DNA from: Thiohalobacter sp. IOR34
GTDB lineage: Bacteria; Pseudomonadota; Gammaproteobacteria; Thiohalobacterales; Thiohalobacteraceae
Reading direction: 5' to 3'
Assembly: GCF_030406045.1 (NCBI RefSeq)
Contig: NZ_CP128988.1
Span: forward strand, 2,205,438-2,269,437
DNA: 64,000 nt
Below are positions 28,800 to 39,105 of the stretch, in pieces; the stretch's first letter is position 1, and each line of letters opens with the position of its first letter. Below the pieces are notes generated by a model. The model saw nothing but the letters and a program-made list of their open reading frames with translations. It searched no databases and was not told where the DNA came from. A program made the position numbers and the translations under genes.

Positions 28800-29666
28800 T
28801 CAGCCGGCGTCGGCCCGGGCGGCCGGCGGCTGCGGCAGCTCCAGGGCCAGCATGTGGATGCGGCGGTTGTCGGCCCGCACCACCTTGAAGGTCATGCCAT
28901 CCAGCTGCAGCGTCTCGCCACGTTTGGGCAGATGGCCGAACTCGCGGGCGATGAGCCCGCCGATGGTGTCGAAGGCCTCGGCGTCGAGATGGGTGCCGAA
29001 GTACTCGTTGAAATCCTCGATCGGGGTCAGCGCCTTGATCATGTACTCGGTGTCGGAACGCTTGAGGATGAAGGCGCCCTCCTCGACGTCATGCTCGTCG
29101 GTGATCTCGCCGACGATCTGCTCCAGCACGTCCTCGATGGTCACCATGCCGGCCACGCCGCCGTATTCGTCGACCACGATGGCGATGTGGTTGCGGCTGG
29201 CACGGAATTCCTTGAGCAGCACGTTGAGTCGCTTGCTCTCCGGAATGAACACCGCAGGGCGCATCACCTCACGGATATCGAACCTCTCGTCCTCGTGCAG
29301 GCGGTAACGCAGCATGTCCTTGGCCAGCAGGATGCCGACCACCTCGTCGCGGTTGTCGCCGATCACCGGGAAGCGGGAATGGCCGGACTGGATGATCACC
29401 GGCAGGATGTCTTCCGGCCGGTCGTCGCGGTTGACCACCACCATCTGCGCCCGTGGGATCATGATGTCGCGCACCTGCATCTCCGAGACCTGGAGCACGC
29501 CCTCGATCATGGCCAGGGCGTCGGCATCGAACAGGTTGCGACGCTGGGCATCACGCAGCAGCTCGATCAGCTGCTGCCGGTCCTTCGGTTCCGTCATCAA
29601 CACCTGGCTCAGGCGCTCGAGCCAGCCGCGATGGGCGGAACCGTTACTAGATCGGTCTTCGTTCAT
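28800..29666 (-). CDS. corC: HlyC/CorC-family CBS-domain protein
   Basis: The start at 29666 (MNEDRSSNGSAHRGWLERLSQ) gives 288 residues. Two CBS domains (about 65-185) begin with VRDIMIPRAQMVVV, followed by a CorC_HlyC transporter-associated domain at the C-terminus (about 205-285). There is no membrane domain, as in Escherichia coli CorC, which has been linked to magnesium and cobalt efflux. It lies between ybeY and lnt in the standard order ybeZ-ybeY-corC-lnt. A frame from 29693 would add nine residues that overlap the space before ybeY's stop. Confidence 0.92.
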   Translation of the reverse strand: MNEDRSSNGSAHRGWLERLSQVLMTEPKDRQQLIELLRDAQRRNLFDADALAMIEGVLQVSEMQVRDIMIPRAQMVVVNRDDRPEDILPVIIQSGHSRFPVIGDNRDEVVGILLAKDMLRYRLHEDERFDIREVMRPAVFIPESKRLNVLLKEFRASRNHIAIVVDEYGGVAGMVTIEDVLEQIVGEITDEHDVEEGAFILKRSDTEYMIKALTPIEDFNEYFGTHLDAEAFDTIGGLIAREFGHLPKRGETLQLDGMTFKVVRADNRRIHMLALELPQPPAARADAG

Positions 29667-29702
29667 AGACCCGCGCTCGGTTGCCCGCGGCACGTCCTCC
29701 TC

Positions 29703-30179
29703 TCATTGCTCATACGGATTCGCGTAGCCTAACCGGGCGAGGATTTCGCATTCAAGCCCTTCCATGCGCCCGGCCTCCTCCGCCGTCATGTGATCGTAAC
29801 CCTGCAGGTGGAGCATGCCGTGCACCAGCATGTGCGCCCAGTGGGCCTCCAGCGTCTTGCCCTGCCCGGCGGCCTGGCGCGCCACCACCGGGGCACAGAT
29901 CACCAGGTCGCCGAGCAGCGGCAGTTCGACACCGGGCGGGGCCTCGAAGGGGAAGGAGAGCACGTTGGTCGGGCCCTCGCGATGGCGGTAGGTCCGGTTG
30001 AGCTCGGCGCTCTCCGCCGCGTCGACGATGCGCACCGTGACCTCGGCCGCCCGGCCGGGATGCAGCCAGGCGGCCTGGGCCCAGCGCCGCAGCGCGGCAT
30101 CGTCCGGAACCGCCGCCACCTGCTGGGCGTGCTGCAACTCGACCCGCAGGCCGCCACCGGCAGGCTGCGGCTCAGCCAT
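29703..30179 (-). CDS. ybeY: Endoribonuclease YbeY
   Basis: The start at 30179 ([11 protein letters not shown]) gives 158 residues and overlaps the end of ybeZ by eight bases. The zinc site [11 protein letters not shown] (HGxLHLxGYDH family signature) is complete. YbeY is needed for 16S rRNA 3' maturation and ribosome quality control. It stands in the conserved miaB-ybeZ-ybeY-corC-lnt series, all leftward. Confidence 0.95.
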   Translation of the reverse strand: MAEPQPAGGGLRVELQHAQQVAAVPDDAALRRWAQAAWLHPGRAAEVTVRIVDAAESAELNRTYRHREGPTNVLSFPFEAPPGVELPLLGDLVICAPVVARQAAGQGKTLEAHWAHMLVHGMLHLQGYDHMTAEEAGRMEGLECEILARLGYANPYEQ

Positions 30180-31209
30180 CGTCCTGCCCCCCGGACGCCT
30201 CGTGCCGCGCATAGGCGCCGACGATGCGCTGCACCAGGGGATGTCGCACTACGTCGCGGGCGCTGAAAAAGGTGAAGCTGACGCCCTCCACGTCCTTCAG
30301 CACCTCCACCACGTGACGCAGCCCGGAGGCGGTGCCGCGCGGCAGGTCGACCTGGGTGACGTCCCCGGTCACCACCGCAGTGGCACCGAAGCCGATGCGG
30401 GTCAGGAACATCTTCATCTGTTCGATGGTGGTGTTCTGCGCCTCGTCGAGGATGATGAAGGCATCGTTCAGGGTCCGGCCGCGCATGAAGGCCAGTGGCG
30501 CAACCTCGATCACGTTGCGCTCGATCAGCTTGCTGACCCGGTCGAAGCCGAGCATCTCGTAGAGGGCGTCGTACAGCGGCCGCAGATAGGGATCGACCTT
30601 CTGCGCCATGTCGCCGGGCAGGAAGCCGAGCCGTTCGCCGGCCTCCACCGCCGGGCGCACCAGGATCAGCCGCCGCACCTGCTCGCGCTCCAGGGCCTGG
30701 ACCGCGCTGGCCACCGCCAGCCAGGTCTTGCCGGTACCGGCCGGACCGATGCCGAAACTGAGATCCTGCTCGGCGATGCTCGCCAGGTAGCGCCGCTGGT
30801 TGGGGCCGCGCCCGCGGATCTCGCCGATGCGGGTGCGGATCACCACCTCCGGCCGGGCCGGCTCCGCGTCCCCGGCGGCCGCCTCTGCCTCGGCCTGCTG
30901 CAGGTAGAGATGCAGCCGTTCCGGGGTCAGCGCCTGGCCGGCGGCGTCACGGTACAGGCAACGCAGCACATCCCCGGCCCGCCGCGCCGCGGCGGCCTCG
31001 CCGATGACGTGGAAGCGGTTGCCACGGTTGTTGATCTCCACCCCGAGCCGTCCCTCGATCTGGCGCAGGTTCTCGTCGAACTGGCCACAGACATTGGCCA
31101 GCCGCGCGTTGTCGGCCGGTTCCAGGGTGAAGTCGTAGGCTGCGGGTTTCTGGCTCAAGGCGGTGAGGAGGGCGGACTCAGCCCCAGTTGGCGGCGGAGG
31201 CCGAGGCAT
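30172..31209 (-). CDS. ybeZ: PhoH-like ATPase YbeZ
   Basis: The product has 345 residues from the ATG at 31209, which overlaps the end of miaB by 32 bases; a TTG at [10 protein letters not shown] would remove the overlap but lacks a ribosome-binding site. The P-loop [11 protein letters not shown] and the Walker B-like [11 protein letters not shown] are intact. YbeZ works with YbeY and is proposed to be an RNA helicase-like partner. It is a cytoplasmic protein. The N-terminal proline-rich stretch MPRPPPPTG may be an artefact of start choice. Confidence 0.92.
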   Translation of the reverse strand: MPRPPPPTGAESALLTALSQKPAAYDFTLEPADNARLANVCGQFDENLRQIEGRLGVEINNRGNRFHVIGEAAAARRAGDVLRCLYRDAAGQALTPERLHLYLQQAEAEAAAGDAEPARPEVVIRTRIGEIRGRGPNQRRYLASIAEQDLSFGIGPAGTGKTWLAVASAVQALEREQVRRLILVRPAVEAGERLGFLPGDMAQKVDPYLRPLYDALYEMLGFDRVSKLIERNVIEVAPLAFMRGRTLNDAFIILDEAQNTTIEQMKMFLTRIGFGATAVVTGDVTQVDLPRGTASGLRHVVEVLKDVEGVSFTFFSARDVVRHPLVQRIVGAYARHEASGGQDDG

Positions 31210-32545
31210 CGTCCTCCGCCAGATCGACGAACTCGCCGCGCAGCGAGTTGGGCAGGGCCGCCTCGATGCGCACCCTCACGAAGCGTCCGATCAGCTCGGG
31301 TGCGCCGCGGAAGTTGACCACCCGGTTGTTCTCGGTGCGGCCGGCCAGCTCGGCCGGATCGCGGCGCGATGGGCCTTCCACCAGGATGCGCTGCTCGCTG
31401 CCGACCATCGCACGGCTGATGGCCGCCGCCTGCTCGGCGATGCGCGCCTGCAGCCGGGCCAGCCGCGCCTTCTTCTCGGCCAGTGGCACGTCGTCCGGCA
31501 GCTCCGCCGCCGGTGTGCCCGGCCGGGCGCTGTAGACGAAACTGAAGGAATGATCGAAACCGAGCGCGTCGATCAACGCCATGGTGGCCTCGAAATCGTC
31601 CGCCGTCTCGCCGGGAAAACCGACGATGAAGTCCGAGGACAGGCTGATGCCGGGGCGCGCCTCGCGCAGGCGGCGGACGATGGCCTTGTATTCCAGCGCC
31701 GTGTGATTGCGCTTCATCAGCGCCAGGATCCGGTCCGAGCCGCTCTGCACCGGCAGATGCAGGTGAGCGACCAGCTCGGGCACCTCGCGGTAGACCTGGA
31801 GCAGGCTGTCGCTCATTTCCAGCGGGTGGGAGGTGGTGTAGCGGATGCGGCCGATGCCGTCGATGGCGGCGATATAGCTGATCAGCAGCGCCAGGTCAGC
31901 CGTCTCGCCATCGTGCATGGCCCCTCGGTAGGCGTTGACGTTCTGCCCCAGCAGGGTGATCTCGCGCACCCCCTGGGCGGCCAGCGCCGCGCATTCGGCG
32001 ATGATGTCATCGAACGGCCGGCTGACCTCCTCGCCCCGGGTGTAGGGCACCACGCAGAAGGTGCAGTACTTGCTGCAGCCTTCCATGATGGAAACGAAGG
32101 CAGTCGGTCCCTCGGCACGCGGCTCCGGCAGGCGGTCGAACTTCTCGATCTCCGGGAAGCTGACGTCGACCACCGGCCGCCGGGCAGCGCGCACCGCGTC
32201 GAGCATCGCCGGCAAGCGGTGCAGGGTCTGTGGACCGAAGACGATGTCCACATAGGGCGCGCGCTCGCGCAGCGCCTCACCCTCCTGGCTGGCCACGCAA
32301 CCGCCGACGCCGATCACAAGGTCGGGCCGGGACGCCTTCCAGGCCTTCCACTGGCCAAGGGTGGAGAACACCTTTTCCTGGGCCTTCTCGCGGATCGAGC
32401 AGGTGTTGAGCAGCAGCACGTCGGCCGTCTCGGGATCGTCCACTGCCTGCAGGCCATGCGAGGCCGCCAGCACGTCGGCGATCTTCGCCGAGTCGTACTC
32501 GTTCATCTGACACCCGAAGGTCTTGATGTAGAGCCTGCCTTTCAT
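31178..32545 (-). CDS. miaB: tRNA-2-methylthio-N6-dimethylallyladenosine synthase MiaB
   Basis: The start at 32545 ([19 protein letters not shown]) gives 455 residues; upstream open frame has no support. The N-terminal UPF0004 cysteines are in FGCQMNE and LLNTCSIRE. The radical-SAM motif is [17 protein letters not shown], followed by a C-terminal TRAM domain. MiaB adds a methylthio group to i6A37 in tRNAs using two Fe-S clusters. The gene heads the leftward operon miaB-ybeZ-ybeY-corC-lnt-HIT gene. The RNase P RNA gene lies directly upstream. Confidence 0.96.
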   Translation of the reverse strand: MKGRLYIKTFGCQMNEYDSAKIADVLAASHGLQAVDDPETADVLLLNTCSIREKAQEKVFSTLGQWKAWKASRPDLVIGVGGCVASQEGEALRERAPYVDIVFGPQTLHRLPAMLDAVRAARRPVVDVSFPEIEKFDRLPEPRAEGPTAFVSIMEGCSKYCTFCVVPYTRGEEVSRPFDDIIAECAALAAQGVREITLLGQNVNAYRGAMHDGETADLALLISYIAAIDGIGRIRYTTSHPLEMSDSLLQVYREVPELVAHLHLPVQSGSDRILALMKRNHTALEYKAIVRRLREARPGISLSSDFIVGFPGETADDFEATMALIDALGFDHSFSFVYSARPGTPAAELPDDVPLAEKKARLARLQARIAEQAAAISRAMVGSEQRILVEGPSRRDPAELAGRTENNRVVNFRGAPELIGRFVRVRIEAALPNSLRGEFVDLAEDDASASAANWG

Positions 32546-32614
32546 TCTCTCAACAGCGCGTGAAGGGTAAGGATGGAGGGTCCATCGTAACGCCCACCCC
32601 CTCACCGATAAAAA

Positions 32615-32970
32615 TACCGAGCCGGCCGGTAAGCCGGGTTCTGTCGTGGACAGCCATTCATCTGGGATGTGCGTCGCCGCACACCTCGAGCGACCTACCC
32701 GGGAGCGACGCGGGCCGCGCCATGGCTCCCCTATTTGGTCTTGCTCCGGGTGGGGTTTACCCTGCCACCGCTGTTGCCAGCGGCGCGGTGCGCTCTTGCC
32801 GCACCTTTTCACCCTTGCCTGTGCCGGGCGAACCCGGCCATCGGCGGTATGTTTTCTGTGGCACTTTCCGTGGGCTCGCGCCCCCCAGGCGTTACCTGGC
32901 ACCCTGCCCTGTGGAGCCCGGACTTTCCTCGAGGGCCCGAGGGCCCCCGCGGCTGTCTGGCCGACTCGGA
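32615..32970 (-). ncRNA. rnpB: RNase P RNA, bacterial type A
   Basis: Read on the minus strand, the RNA begins near GAGTCGGCCAGACAGCCGCG, contains the core GAGGAAAGTCCGGGCTCCAC, the CAGGGTGCCAGGTAACGCC segment, GGTGAAAAGGTGCGGTAAGAG-like sequence (here GGCAAGAGCGCACC) and ends with ACAGAACCCGGCTTACC. These are the universally conserved regions of type A RNase P RNA. The 3' end is followed by TATTTTT. RNase P RNA is the catalytic part of the enzyme that trims tRNA 5' leaders. The ends are placed to within a few bases. Confidence 0.95.
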
Positions 32971-32976
32971 CCGTTC

Positions 32977-32982
32977 ATTATA
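32977..32982 (-). promoter_or_regulatory. -10 box of the RNase P RNA gene
   Basis: A perfect TATAAT on the minus strand ends seven bases before the expected RNA 5' end. The -35 region, which falls at the end of pgi (33000-33006), matches the consensus poorly. The promoter lies between the pgi stop codon and the RNA. Confidence 0.7.
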
Positions 32983-33012
32983 CCAGCTTGCCCGGCGCCG
33001 ACCTATGGGCGT

Positions 33013-34659
33013 TCATTCCCCGCGCAGCTGCTTGCAGTAATCGATCAGGCCGCGGGTGGAGGCGTCGTGGCCTGAGACCGGCCCCGGCGCCTGCAGTTCC
33101 GGGAGGATGGCCCCGGCCAGCTGCTTGCCCAGCTCCACCCCCCACTGATCGAAGGAGTCGATGCCCCAGATCACGCCCTGAACGAAGATCTTGTGCTCGT
33201 AGAGGGCGATCAGGCTGCCCAGGGTTCGGGGCGTGAGACGGCGGTAGAGGATGGAGGTGCTCGGCCGGTTGCCGGGAAACATCCGGTGCGGCAGCAGCCG
33301 TTCCAGGTCCGCCCCGGACAGGCCCTGGGCGGCCAGCTCGGCACGCGCCTCGGCCTCGCTGCGGCCGCGCATCAGGGCCTCGGTCTGGGCGAAGAAGTTG
33401 GACAGCAGGATACGGTGGTGCTCGGGCAGCGGACAGGCAGGTTCGGCGGCGGCCAGGAAGTCCGCCGGCACCAGGCGGGTGCCCTGGTGCAGGAGCTGGA
33501 AGAAGGCATGCTGGCCATTGGTGCCGGGCTCGCCCCAGATCACCGGCGCACTGTCGTAGTCCAGGGGTTCGCCGTCCCGCGACACCCGCTTGCCGTTGCT
33601 CTCCATCTCGGCCTGCTGCAGATAGGCGGGCAGGCGGTGCAGGTTCTGGTCGTAGGGCAGGATGGCATGACTGGCGGCGCCGAAGAAATTGACGTACCAG
33701 ATACCGAGCAGGCCGAGCACCACCGGCAGGTTCTCGGCCAGGGGCGCGCTGCGGAAGTGCTCGTCCATGGCATGCGCCCCGTCCAGCAGCGCCTCGAAGG
33801 CGTCCATGCCGAGGTAGAGGGCGATCGGCAGGCCGATCGCCGACCACAGCGAGTAGCGGCCACCGACCCAGTCCCAGAACTCGAACATGTTGGCCGAGTC
33901 GATGCCGAAGGCGCGCACCGCCTCGCTGTTGGTGGAGACGGCGACGAAATGCCGCGCCACCGCCGCCTCGTCAGCGGCCGCCTCGACCAGCCAGGCCCGC
34001 GCGGTACGGGCGTTGGTCAGGGTCTCCTGGGTGGTGAAGGTCTTGGAGGCAACGACGAACAGGGTGGTCGCCGGCTCCAGCCCCTCCAGGGTGGCGGCGA
34101 TCTGGCAGCCATCGACGTTGGACACGAAATGCACCCGCGGACCCCCGCCGGCATGAGGCCTGAGCGCCGCGCAGACCATCTGCGGCCCCAGGTCGGAGCC
34201 ACCGATGCCGATGTTCACCACGTCACGGATCGGCCGCCCGTCGTAGCCCCGCCAGTCACCGCCCCGGACCGCCTCGCTGAAATTGCGCATTCGAGCCAGC
34301 ACGGCGTTGACCGCCGGCATCACGTCCTCGCCATCGACCTCGATGGGCCGGTTGGCGCGGTTGCGCAGGGCCACGTGCAGCACCGCCCGGTTCTCGGTGA
34401 CATTGATCTTGTCGCCGGCGAACATGCGTCGAATCCAGCCCTGCAGATCCCGCTCCCGGGCCAGGTCGAGCAGCAGCGCAAAGGTCTCCTCGGTGATGCG
34501 GTTCTTGGAAAAATCGAGCAGCAGATCCTCGAAGGCCAGGGAGAACTTGTCGAAGCGCGCCGGATCGGCCTCGAACCAGTCACGCATGTGCTGGTCGCGG
34601 ATCTCGAAATAGTGGTCGGTGAGCGCCTGCCAGGCGCTGGTGGGGGTGGGGCTGGTCAT
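33013..34659 (-). CDS. pgi: Glucose-6-phosphate isomerase
   Basis: The start at 34659 ([20 protein letters not shown]) gives 548 residues, the typical length; upstream frame lacks family similarity. Family blocks include [30 protein letters not shown] and [16 protein letters not shown], with the C-terminal [14 protein letters not shown]. The enzyme interconverts glucose 6-phosphate and fructose 6-phosphate. It lies near zwf, gnd, glgA and ppc, so the 33-43.5 kb region is a central-carbon cluster. It diverges from the chemoreceptor gene with 155 bases between. Confidence 0.96.
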   Translation of the reverse strand: MTSPTPTSAWQALTDHYFEIRDQHMRDWFEADPARFDKFSLAFEDLLLDFSKNRITEETFALLLDLARERDLQGWIRRMFAGDKINVTENRAVLHVALRNRANRPIEVDGEDVMPAVNAVLARMRNFSEAVRGGDWRGYDGRPIRDVVNIGIGGSDLGPQMVCAALRPHAGGGPRVHFVSNVDGCQIAATLEGLEPATTLFVVASKTFTTQETLTNARTARAWLVEAAADEAAVARHFVAVSTNSEAVRAFGIDSANMFEFWDWVGGRYSLWSAIGLPIALYLGMDAFEALLDGAHAMDEHFRSAPLAENLPVVLGLLGIWYVNFFGAASHAILPYDQNLHRLPAYLQQAEMESNGKRVSRDGEPLDYDSAPVIWGEPGTNGQHAFFQLLHQGTRLVPADFLAAAEPACPLPEHHRILLSNFFAQTEALMRGRSEAEARAELAAQGLSGADLERLLPHRMFPGNRPSTSILYRRLTPRTLGSLIALYEHKIFVQGVIWGIDSFDQWGVELGKQLAGAILPELQAPGPVSGHDASTRGLIDYCKQLRGE

Positions 34660-34814
34660 GGTCTGGGTCGATCCTTCGCTCGTGGCCTGGTCGGGATTGT
34701 ACGGTGAAGCGTGGGCAAAGGCATCTGCCCAGGGACGAGCCCCGCGCTCAAGTTTTCCCTCTCCGCGCCGAGCAACCGGGCATGGCCTCCCGGGGAGGCA
34801 GGCGATCGAGACGA

Positions 34815-36413
34815 ATGCGCATGGGATTCCAGTTGCCAAGCTTGGGTTTCAGGGGCAAGGCCCTGCTGCTGCTCAGCGCCATGCAGGCGAGCATGCTGGC
34901 GATCCTGCTGGTCGCGGGATACGGCTTCTACCACCGGGAGGAGACCGAACATGTCACCACCCGCCTGGCCGGCCTGGCCTCCAGCCTCGCAGACACCTCC
35001 GCCAGCGCCATGCGCGACGGCGACCTGAGGACGCTGCAGCAAGACGTCGAAAGCATCCTGCTCCACAACGATCTGGCCTATGTCCGGCTGCGTGATCCCG
35101 CGGGCCGCAGCCTGGCGGCCAGCGGCGACGAACGCCTGCTCGGCAGGCGCTTCCAGGCCGATGCGGACTTCGCCGCCGCGCTGCGGGGCGACGGCATCTT
35201 CGACATCTCCGCGCCCATCGAACTCGACGGCCGAAGCCTGGGCCGGGTCGAGCTGGGTCAGGACATCACCCATATAGAGGAAGAGCTGACGAATCTGGCC
35301 TGGGGCGCCCTGTTCCTGGGCCTCGGCGTCCTCGCTACCACCCTGCTGCTGCTGTACTGGATGCTGCGCGTCATGACCCGCAACCTGGAGCAGCTCAAGA
35401 CCGCCTTCCGCGAACTGGTCCAGGGCGAGGCCAGCTTTTCAACGCGCATGAACATGGAGGGGGAGGACGAATTCGCCCAGATCGGCATGTTCTTCGACCT
35501 GTTCATGGGCCAACTGGAAGAGATGGTGCAGAAGGTGATGATGCTGGCCGATGGCCTCTCGCAGGCCAGTCAGAAGGCCCAGGAGATCACCGCCAGCACC
35601 AGCGCCGCGGTGGAGGAACAGGCACAGGCCATCGGCACCTTTGCCCAGAGCATCGAACAGATGGCCCAGGCCAGCGAACAGGTCAGCCGGCAGAACAATG
35701 CCACCATGGCGCAGGCCACCGAGGCCCAGGACCAGGCCAGGACCGGTCTCCAGGTGGTGGAGGCGGCCAAGAGCGGCATGCGCTCACTGGTTGCCGGGAT
35801 GGACCGCCTGAACGACACCGTGACCCGCCTCGCCGGCCGCCACAAGGATATCCGCAAGGCCCTGGACATGATCGAGGCCATTGCCGAACAGACCAACCTG
35901 CTGGCGCTGAATGCCGCCATCGAGGCGGCCCGCGCCGGTGAGCACGGCCGCGGCTTCGCCGTGGTCGCCGACGAGGTTCGCAATCTGTCACGCCGCACCA
36001 CCGAATCGACCGCCGAGATCGAGGCGCTGATCGAGGGCATCCGCAGCGACAGCGAAGAGGCCGTGGCCACCATGGAAGAGAACCGGTCGCACTCGCATCA
36101 CAACCTGGCCCAGGTCGACGAGACCGGCGAGGCCTTCCAGCACATCACCACCGCCCTCGCCGGCATCCACGCGCAGAGCACCGAGAACGCCGAACTGGCC
36201 GCCCGGCAGCAGCTTCTGGCAGGTGAGGTCCACGACAGCATCACCCAGATCAACGCCAACATCGCCGACCTGGTGGCCATCGCAAGGCAGAGCATCTCCG
36301 ACAACAGCGATCTGGCCCAGTTCTCGGTGCAGCTGACCGCCGTTGTGAGGGGAGGGATCGAGGAAGATTCCTTGCCTGTCGAGCACGACCCCGCGGCAGT
36401 CGAGCTGTTCTGA
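34815..36413 (+). CDS. Methyl-accepting chemotaxis protein with periplasmic sensor domain
   Basis: A start at 34815 ([19 protein letters not shown]) gives 532 residues; the ribosome-binding site is weak, so the exact start is uncertain. A first membrane helix (about 14-37), a periplasmic region of about 130 residues and a second helix (about 160-188) are followed by a HAMP-like segment. The signalling hairpin tip [20 protein letters not shown] and [13 protein letters not shown] are intact. Such receptors signal to CheA/CheW. The C-terminus (VELF) lacks the NWETF-type CheR tether. No ligand can be predicted, and no other chemotaxis gene is in the window. Confidence 0.92.
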   Translation: MRMGFQLPSLGFRGKALLLLSAMQASMLAILLVAGYGFYHREETEHVTTRLAGLASSLADTSASAMRDGDLRTLQQDVESILLHNDLAYVRLRDPAGRSLAASGDERLLGRRFQADADFAAALRGDGIFDISAPIELDGRSLGRVELGQDITHIEEELTNLAWGALFLGLGVLATTLLLLYWMLRVMTRNLEQLKTAFRELVQGEASFSTRMNMEGEDEFAQIGMFFDLFMGQLEEMVQKVMMLADGLSQASQKAQEITASTSAAVEEQAQAIGTFAQSIEQMAQASEQVSRQNNATMAQATEAQDQARTGLQVVEAAKSGMRSLVAGMDRLNDTVTRLAGRHKDIRKALDMIEAIAEQTNLLALNAAIEAARAGEHGRGFAVVADEVRNLSRRTTESTAEIEALIEGIRSDSEEAVATMEENRSHSHHNLAQVDETGEAFQHITTALAGIHAQSTENAELAARQQLLAGEVHDSITQINANIADLVAIARQSISDNSDLAQFSVQLTAVVRGGIEEDSLPVEHDPAAVELF

Positions 36414-36438
36414 ACCGACCAGCGGATAGCGCGGGCCC

Positions 36439-36498
36439 GGGTTGCCGCCCCTTCCCGTCTCCTGGGCGGGGTCCTATCAGCGCCGGCCGGGGCAACCC
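36439..36498. terminator. Nested hairpin between convergent chemoreceptor and zwf genes
   Basis: The outer arms GGGTTGCC (36439-36446) and GGCAACCC (36491-36498) enclose an inner pair, CCGCCC (36445-36450) and GGGCGG (36464-36469). It is the only structured sequence between the two stop codons and may end transcription on both strands. No U-tract is present. Confidence 0.4.
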
Positions 36499-36506
36499 TT
36501 CGGCTG

Positions 36507-37982
36507 CTATTCCTCCAGCGTATTGCGCCACTCCTGATCGTCGCGCAGGAACAGGCGGTTGGTCTCGGGCGGTCCCCAGGTCCCCGCCGGATAGGTGTGG
36601 ATGTAGTCCCGCTCCATGGCCCAGACCTTGAGGATGGGATCCACCACCTGCCAGGCCCAGTTCACCTCGTCGAAGCGCAGAAACAACGAGCCGTCGCCAT
36701 CGATCACGTCCAGCAGCAACGCCTCGTAGGCATCGATGCCATACTGGCTGAGGCCGCAGCTGGCGGCATCCAGGCGCTGGGTCTGGGTGCGCATCTCCAG
36801 CCCCGGCTGCTTGACCTGCAGCTCGATGCTCAGGCAGTCGTTGGGCTGGATATTCATCAGAATCCAGTTTGGTTTGAGCTGCTCGATGGGCGTCTCCCGG
36901 AACAGCTGCTGCGGCGGGTGCTTGAAACGGATGCTGATCATCGAGTTGTCCTGCGCCATGCGCTTGCCGGTACGCAGATAGAAGGGCACGTTGCGCCAGC
37001 GCCAGTTGTCGATGAACAGCTTCAGGGCACAGTAGGTCTCGGTGGTACTATGCGCCGGCACCCCCGGTTCTTCCAGGTAGCCGGCGACCTTCTCCCCCTG
37101 CACCTTGCCCCGCGCATACTGGGCGCGGAAGGCGTGGGCATGCACGGCACTCTGCGGGATGGGCCGGATGGAGCGCAGCACCTTGACCTTCTCGTCGCGC
37201 AGCGACTCGGCATCGAGGCTGGCCGGCGGCTCCATCGCCACCAGGGTCAGCATCTGCAGCAGGTGGCTCTGCACCATGTCGCGCAAGGCACCTGCGGTGT
37301 CGTAGTAGCTGGCGCGCTGCTCGATGCCGCGCGCCTCGGCATGGCTGATCTGCACATGGTCGATGTAGTTGCGGTTCCAGAGCGGTTCCAGCATCAGGTT
37401 GGCGAAGCGGAACACCAGGATGTTCTGGATGGTGCCCTTGCCCAGGTAGTGATCGATGCGGTAGAGCTGGTTCTCGCGCCAGTCGCGGTGCAGCCGCTCG
37501 TTGAGGATCTCGGCGCTCTCCAGGTCGTAGCCGAAAGGCTTCTCCACCACCACCCGGCGCCAGCCGTCCCGCTCGTCATTGAGGCCAACCACGCCCAGCT
37601 GGCGACTGACCACCCCGAAGTTGGCCGGACTGATGGACATGTAGAAGATGATGTTGGACGGAAACTGCGGACCCTGGTCCAGGGTCTGGCGCAGGGCGGG
37701 ATACATGGCCTCGTCGCCGAGGTCGCCACGAAAGAAGAACAGGCGCTCACGAAACCGCCCCCAGACGGCCGCGTCCAGCCCGCCACGGACCCGGCTGGCG
37801 AGATCGGCCTCCACCTGGGCCCGCCAAGCCGTCTCGTCCCAGTCCCGGCGGCCGACGCCGAGCACCGCCATGCCGTCCGGCAGACGACCCGCCTGCTCCA
37901 GGTGGTAGAGCGCCGGCAACAGCTTGTTCTGCGCCAGGTTGCCGGTGGCGCCGAAGATGACGAAGGTACAGGGGTCGGACAT
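36507..37982 (-). CDS. zwf: Glucose-6-phosphate 1-dehydrogenase
   Basis: The start at 37982 ([21 protein letters not shown]) is preceded by GGGAGAG seven bases upstream and gives 491 residues. The coenzyme motif GATGNLAQ and the active-site segment [15 protein letters not shown] are intact. The enzyme oxidises glucose 6-phosphate and feeds the oxidative pentose phosphate pathway. It follows gnd, which supplies the third step of the same pathway, with 44 bases between. The 6-phosphogluconolactonase gene is not in the window. Confidence 0.97.
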   Translation of the reverse strand: MSDPCTFVIFGATGNLAQNKLLPALYHLEQAGRLPDGMAVLGVGRRDWDETAWRAQVEADLASRVRGGLDAAVWGRFRERLFFFRGDLGDEAMYPALRQTLDQGPQFPSNIIFYMSISPANFGVVSRQLGVVGLNDERDGWRRVVVEKPFGYDLESAEILNERLHRDWRENQLYRIDHYLGKGTIQNILVFRFANLMLEPLWNRNYIDHVQISHAEARGIEQRASYYDTAGALRDMVQSHLLQMLTLVAMEPPASLDAESLRDEKVKVLRSIRPIPQSAVHAHAFRAQYARGKVQGEKVAGYLEEPGVPAHSTTETYCALKLFIDNWRWRNVPFYLRTGKRMAQDNSMISIRFKHPPQQLFRETPIEQLKPNWILMNIQPNDCLSIELQVKQPGLEMRTQTQRLDAASCGLSQYGIDAYEALLLDVIDGDGSLFLRFDEVNWAWQVVDPILKVWAMERDYIHTYPAGTWGPPETNRLFLRDDQEWRNTLEE

Positions 37983-38026
37983 GGGCTGCTCTCCCGGTCT
38001 GGAATGCATGGCTGGCGGCCCGCGCC

Positions 38027-38965
38027 TCAGCCGGCGGCCGGCGAGTCGCCGCTCGCGGATCGGCGTTCCACCGCATGGCCGCCGAAGGCGTTGCGCATCA
38101 TCGCCAGCAGGCGGTTGGCGTAGCCCTCGCGGTCCTGACTGGCGAAGCGCATCGCCAGTGACAGGCTGATCACCGGCAGGGCCACGCCCTGATCGATGGC
38201 CTCGATGGCGGTCCAGCGCCCCTCGCCCGAGTCGGCCACTACCGGAGCGACACCGGCCAGCTGCTGGTCCTCGGCCAGGGCCGCGGCACTCAGGTCCAGC
38301 AGCCAGCTGCGCACCACCGAGCCGTGCCGCCACAACTCGGCGATCTGCGCCAGGTCCAGCTGGAACTCGGTCTTGCCGTGCAGCAGGGCAAAGCCTTCGG
38401 CCATGGCCTGCATCATGCCGTACTCGATACCGTTGTGGACCATCTTGGTGAAGTGCCCGGAGCCCACCGGCCCGACATGGGCCCAGCCGCGGTCCGGAGC
38501 CGGCGCCAGCACCCTGAGCGCCGGCGCCAGCCGCTCGACGGCAGTCTCCGAGCCACCGACCATCAGACAATAGCCGTTGTCCAGCCCCCAGACACCGCCG
38601 GAGGTACCGGCATCGATGAACTCGATACCGGCTTCCGCCAGTCGAGCGGCACGCCGCTGGCTGTCGTGGTAGTTGGCGTTGCCGCCGTCGACCAGCACGT
38701 CGCCCGGGTCCAGCAGGGCGGCGAGACGCTCGATGCACGCCTCGGTCACCTCGCCGGCAGGCAGCATCACCCAGACCAGGCGCGGCGCCTCGAGCCGCTC
38801 AACCAGGTCCTCCAGGGAGTCGGCGGGGACCATGCCCGCCTCGGCCGCCAGCTGCTCGACCACCTCAGGGCTGCGGTCATAGCCCACCACCTCGATGCCG
38901 CCACGGCGCAGGCGCCGGGACATGTTGGCACCCATGCGGCCGAGTCCGATCATTGCCATGCGCAT
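38027..38965 (-). CDS. gnd: 6-Phosphogluconate dehydrogenase, short (YqeC/GntZ-like) form
   Basis: The start at 38965 ([19 protein letters not shown]) has AAGGAG seven bases upstream and gives 312 residues. The Rossmann motif [24 protein letters not shown] and the catalytic region [19 protein letters not shown] are intact. The length is that of the short, decarboxylating enzymes that often prefer NAD, in contrast to the 468-residue NADP enzyme of Escherichia coli. Cofactor preference is inferred from the family, not shown. It is the first gene of gnd-zwf and diverges from glgA with 140 bases between. Confidence 0.93.
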   Translation of the reverse strand: MRMAMIGLGRMGANMSRRLRRGGIEVVGYDRSPEVVEQLAAEAGMVPADSLEDLVERLEAPRLVWVMLPAGEVTEACIERLAALLDPGDVLVDGGNANYHDSQRRAARLAEAGIEFIDAGTSGGVWGLDNGYCLMVGGSETAVERLAPALRVLAPAPDRGWAHVGPVGSGHFTKMVHNGIEYGMMQAMAEGFALLHGKTEFQLDLAQIAELWRHGSVVRSWLLDLSAAALAEDQQLAGVAPVVADSGEGRWTAIEAIDQGVALPVISLSLAMRFASQDREGYANRLLAMMRNAFGGHAVERRSASGDSPAAG

Positions 38966-39054
38966 ATCCGTTCTCCTTGCTGCCCGATTCAGGATCTGTC
39001 CGTCGGGGATGCAGTATAGACCCATTCATTGGGTACATTGCCGCGGCCACGCCG

Positions 39055-39060
39055 TATAAT
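39055..39060 (+). promoter_or_regulatory. -10 box upstream of glgA
   Basis: A perfect TATAAT lies 45 bases before the glgA start. No good -35 hexamer is found at 16-18 bases, so an activator or an extended region may be needed. The opposite strand of this 140-bp interval must also hold the gnd promoter. Confidence 0.5.
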
Positions 39061-39105
39061 CCCCGTCCCGACCTGCAGCGGCCAGACCGCCCCGAACCTG
39101 AAGCC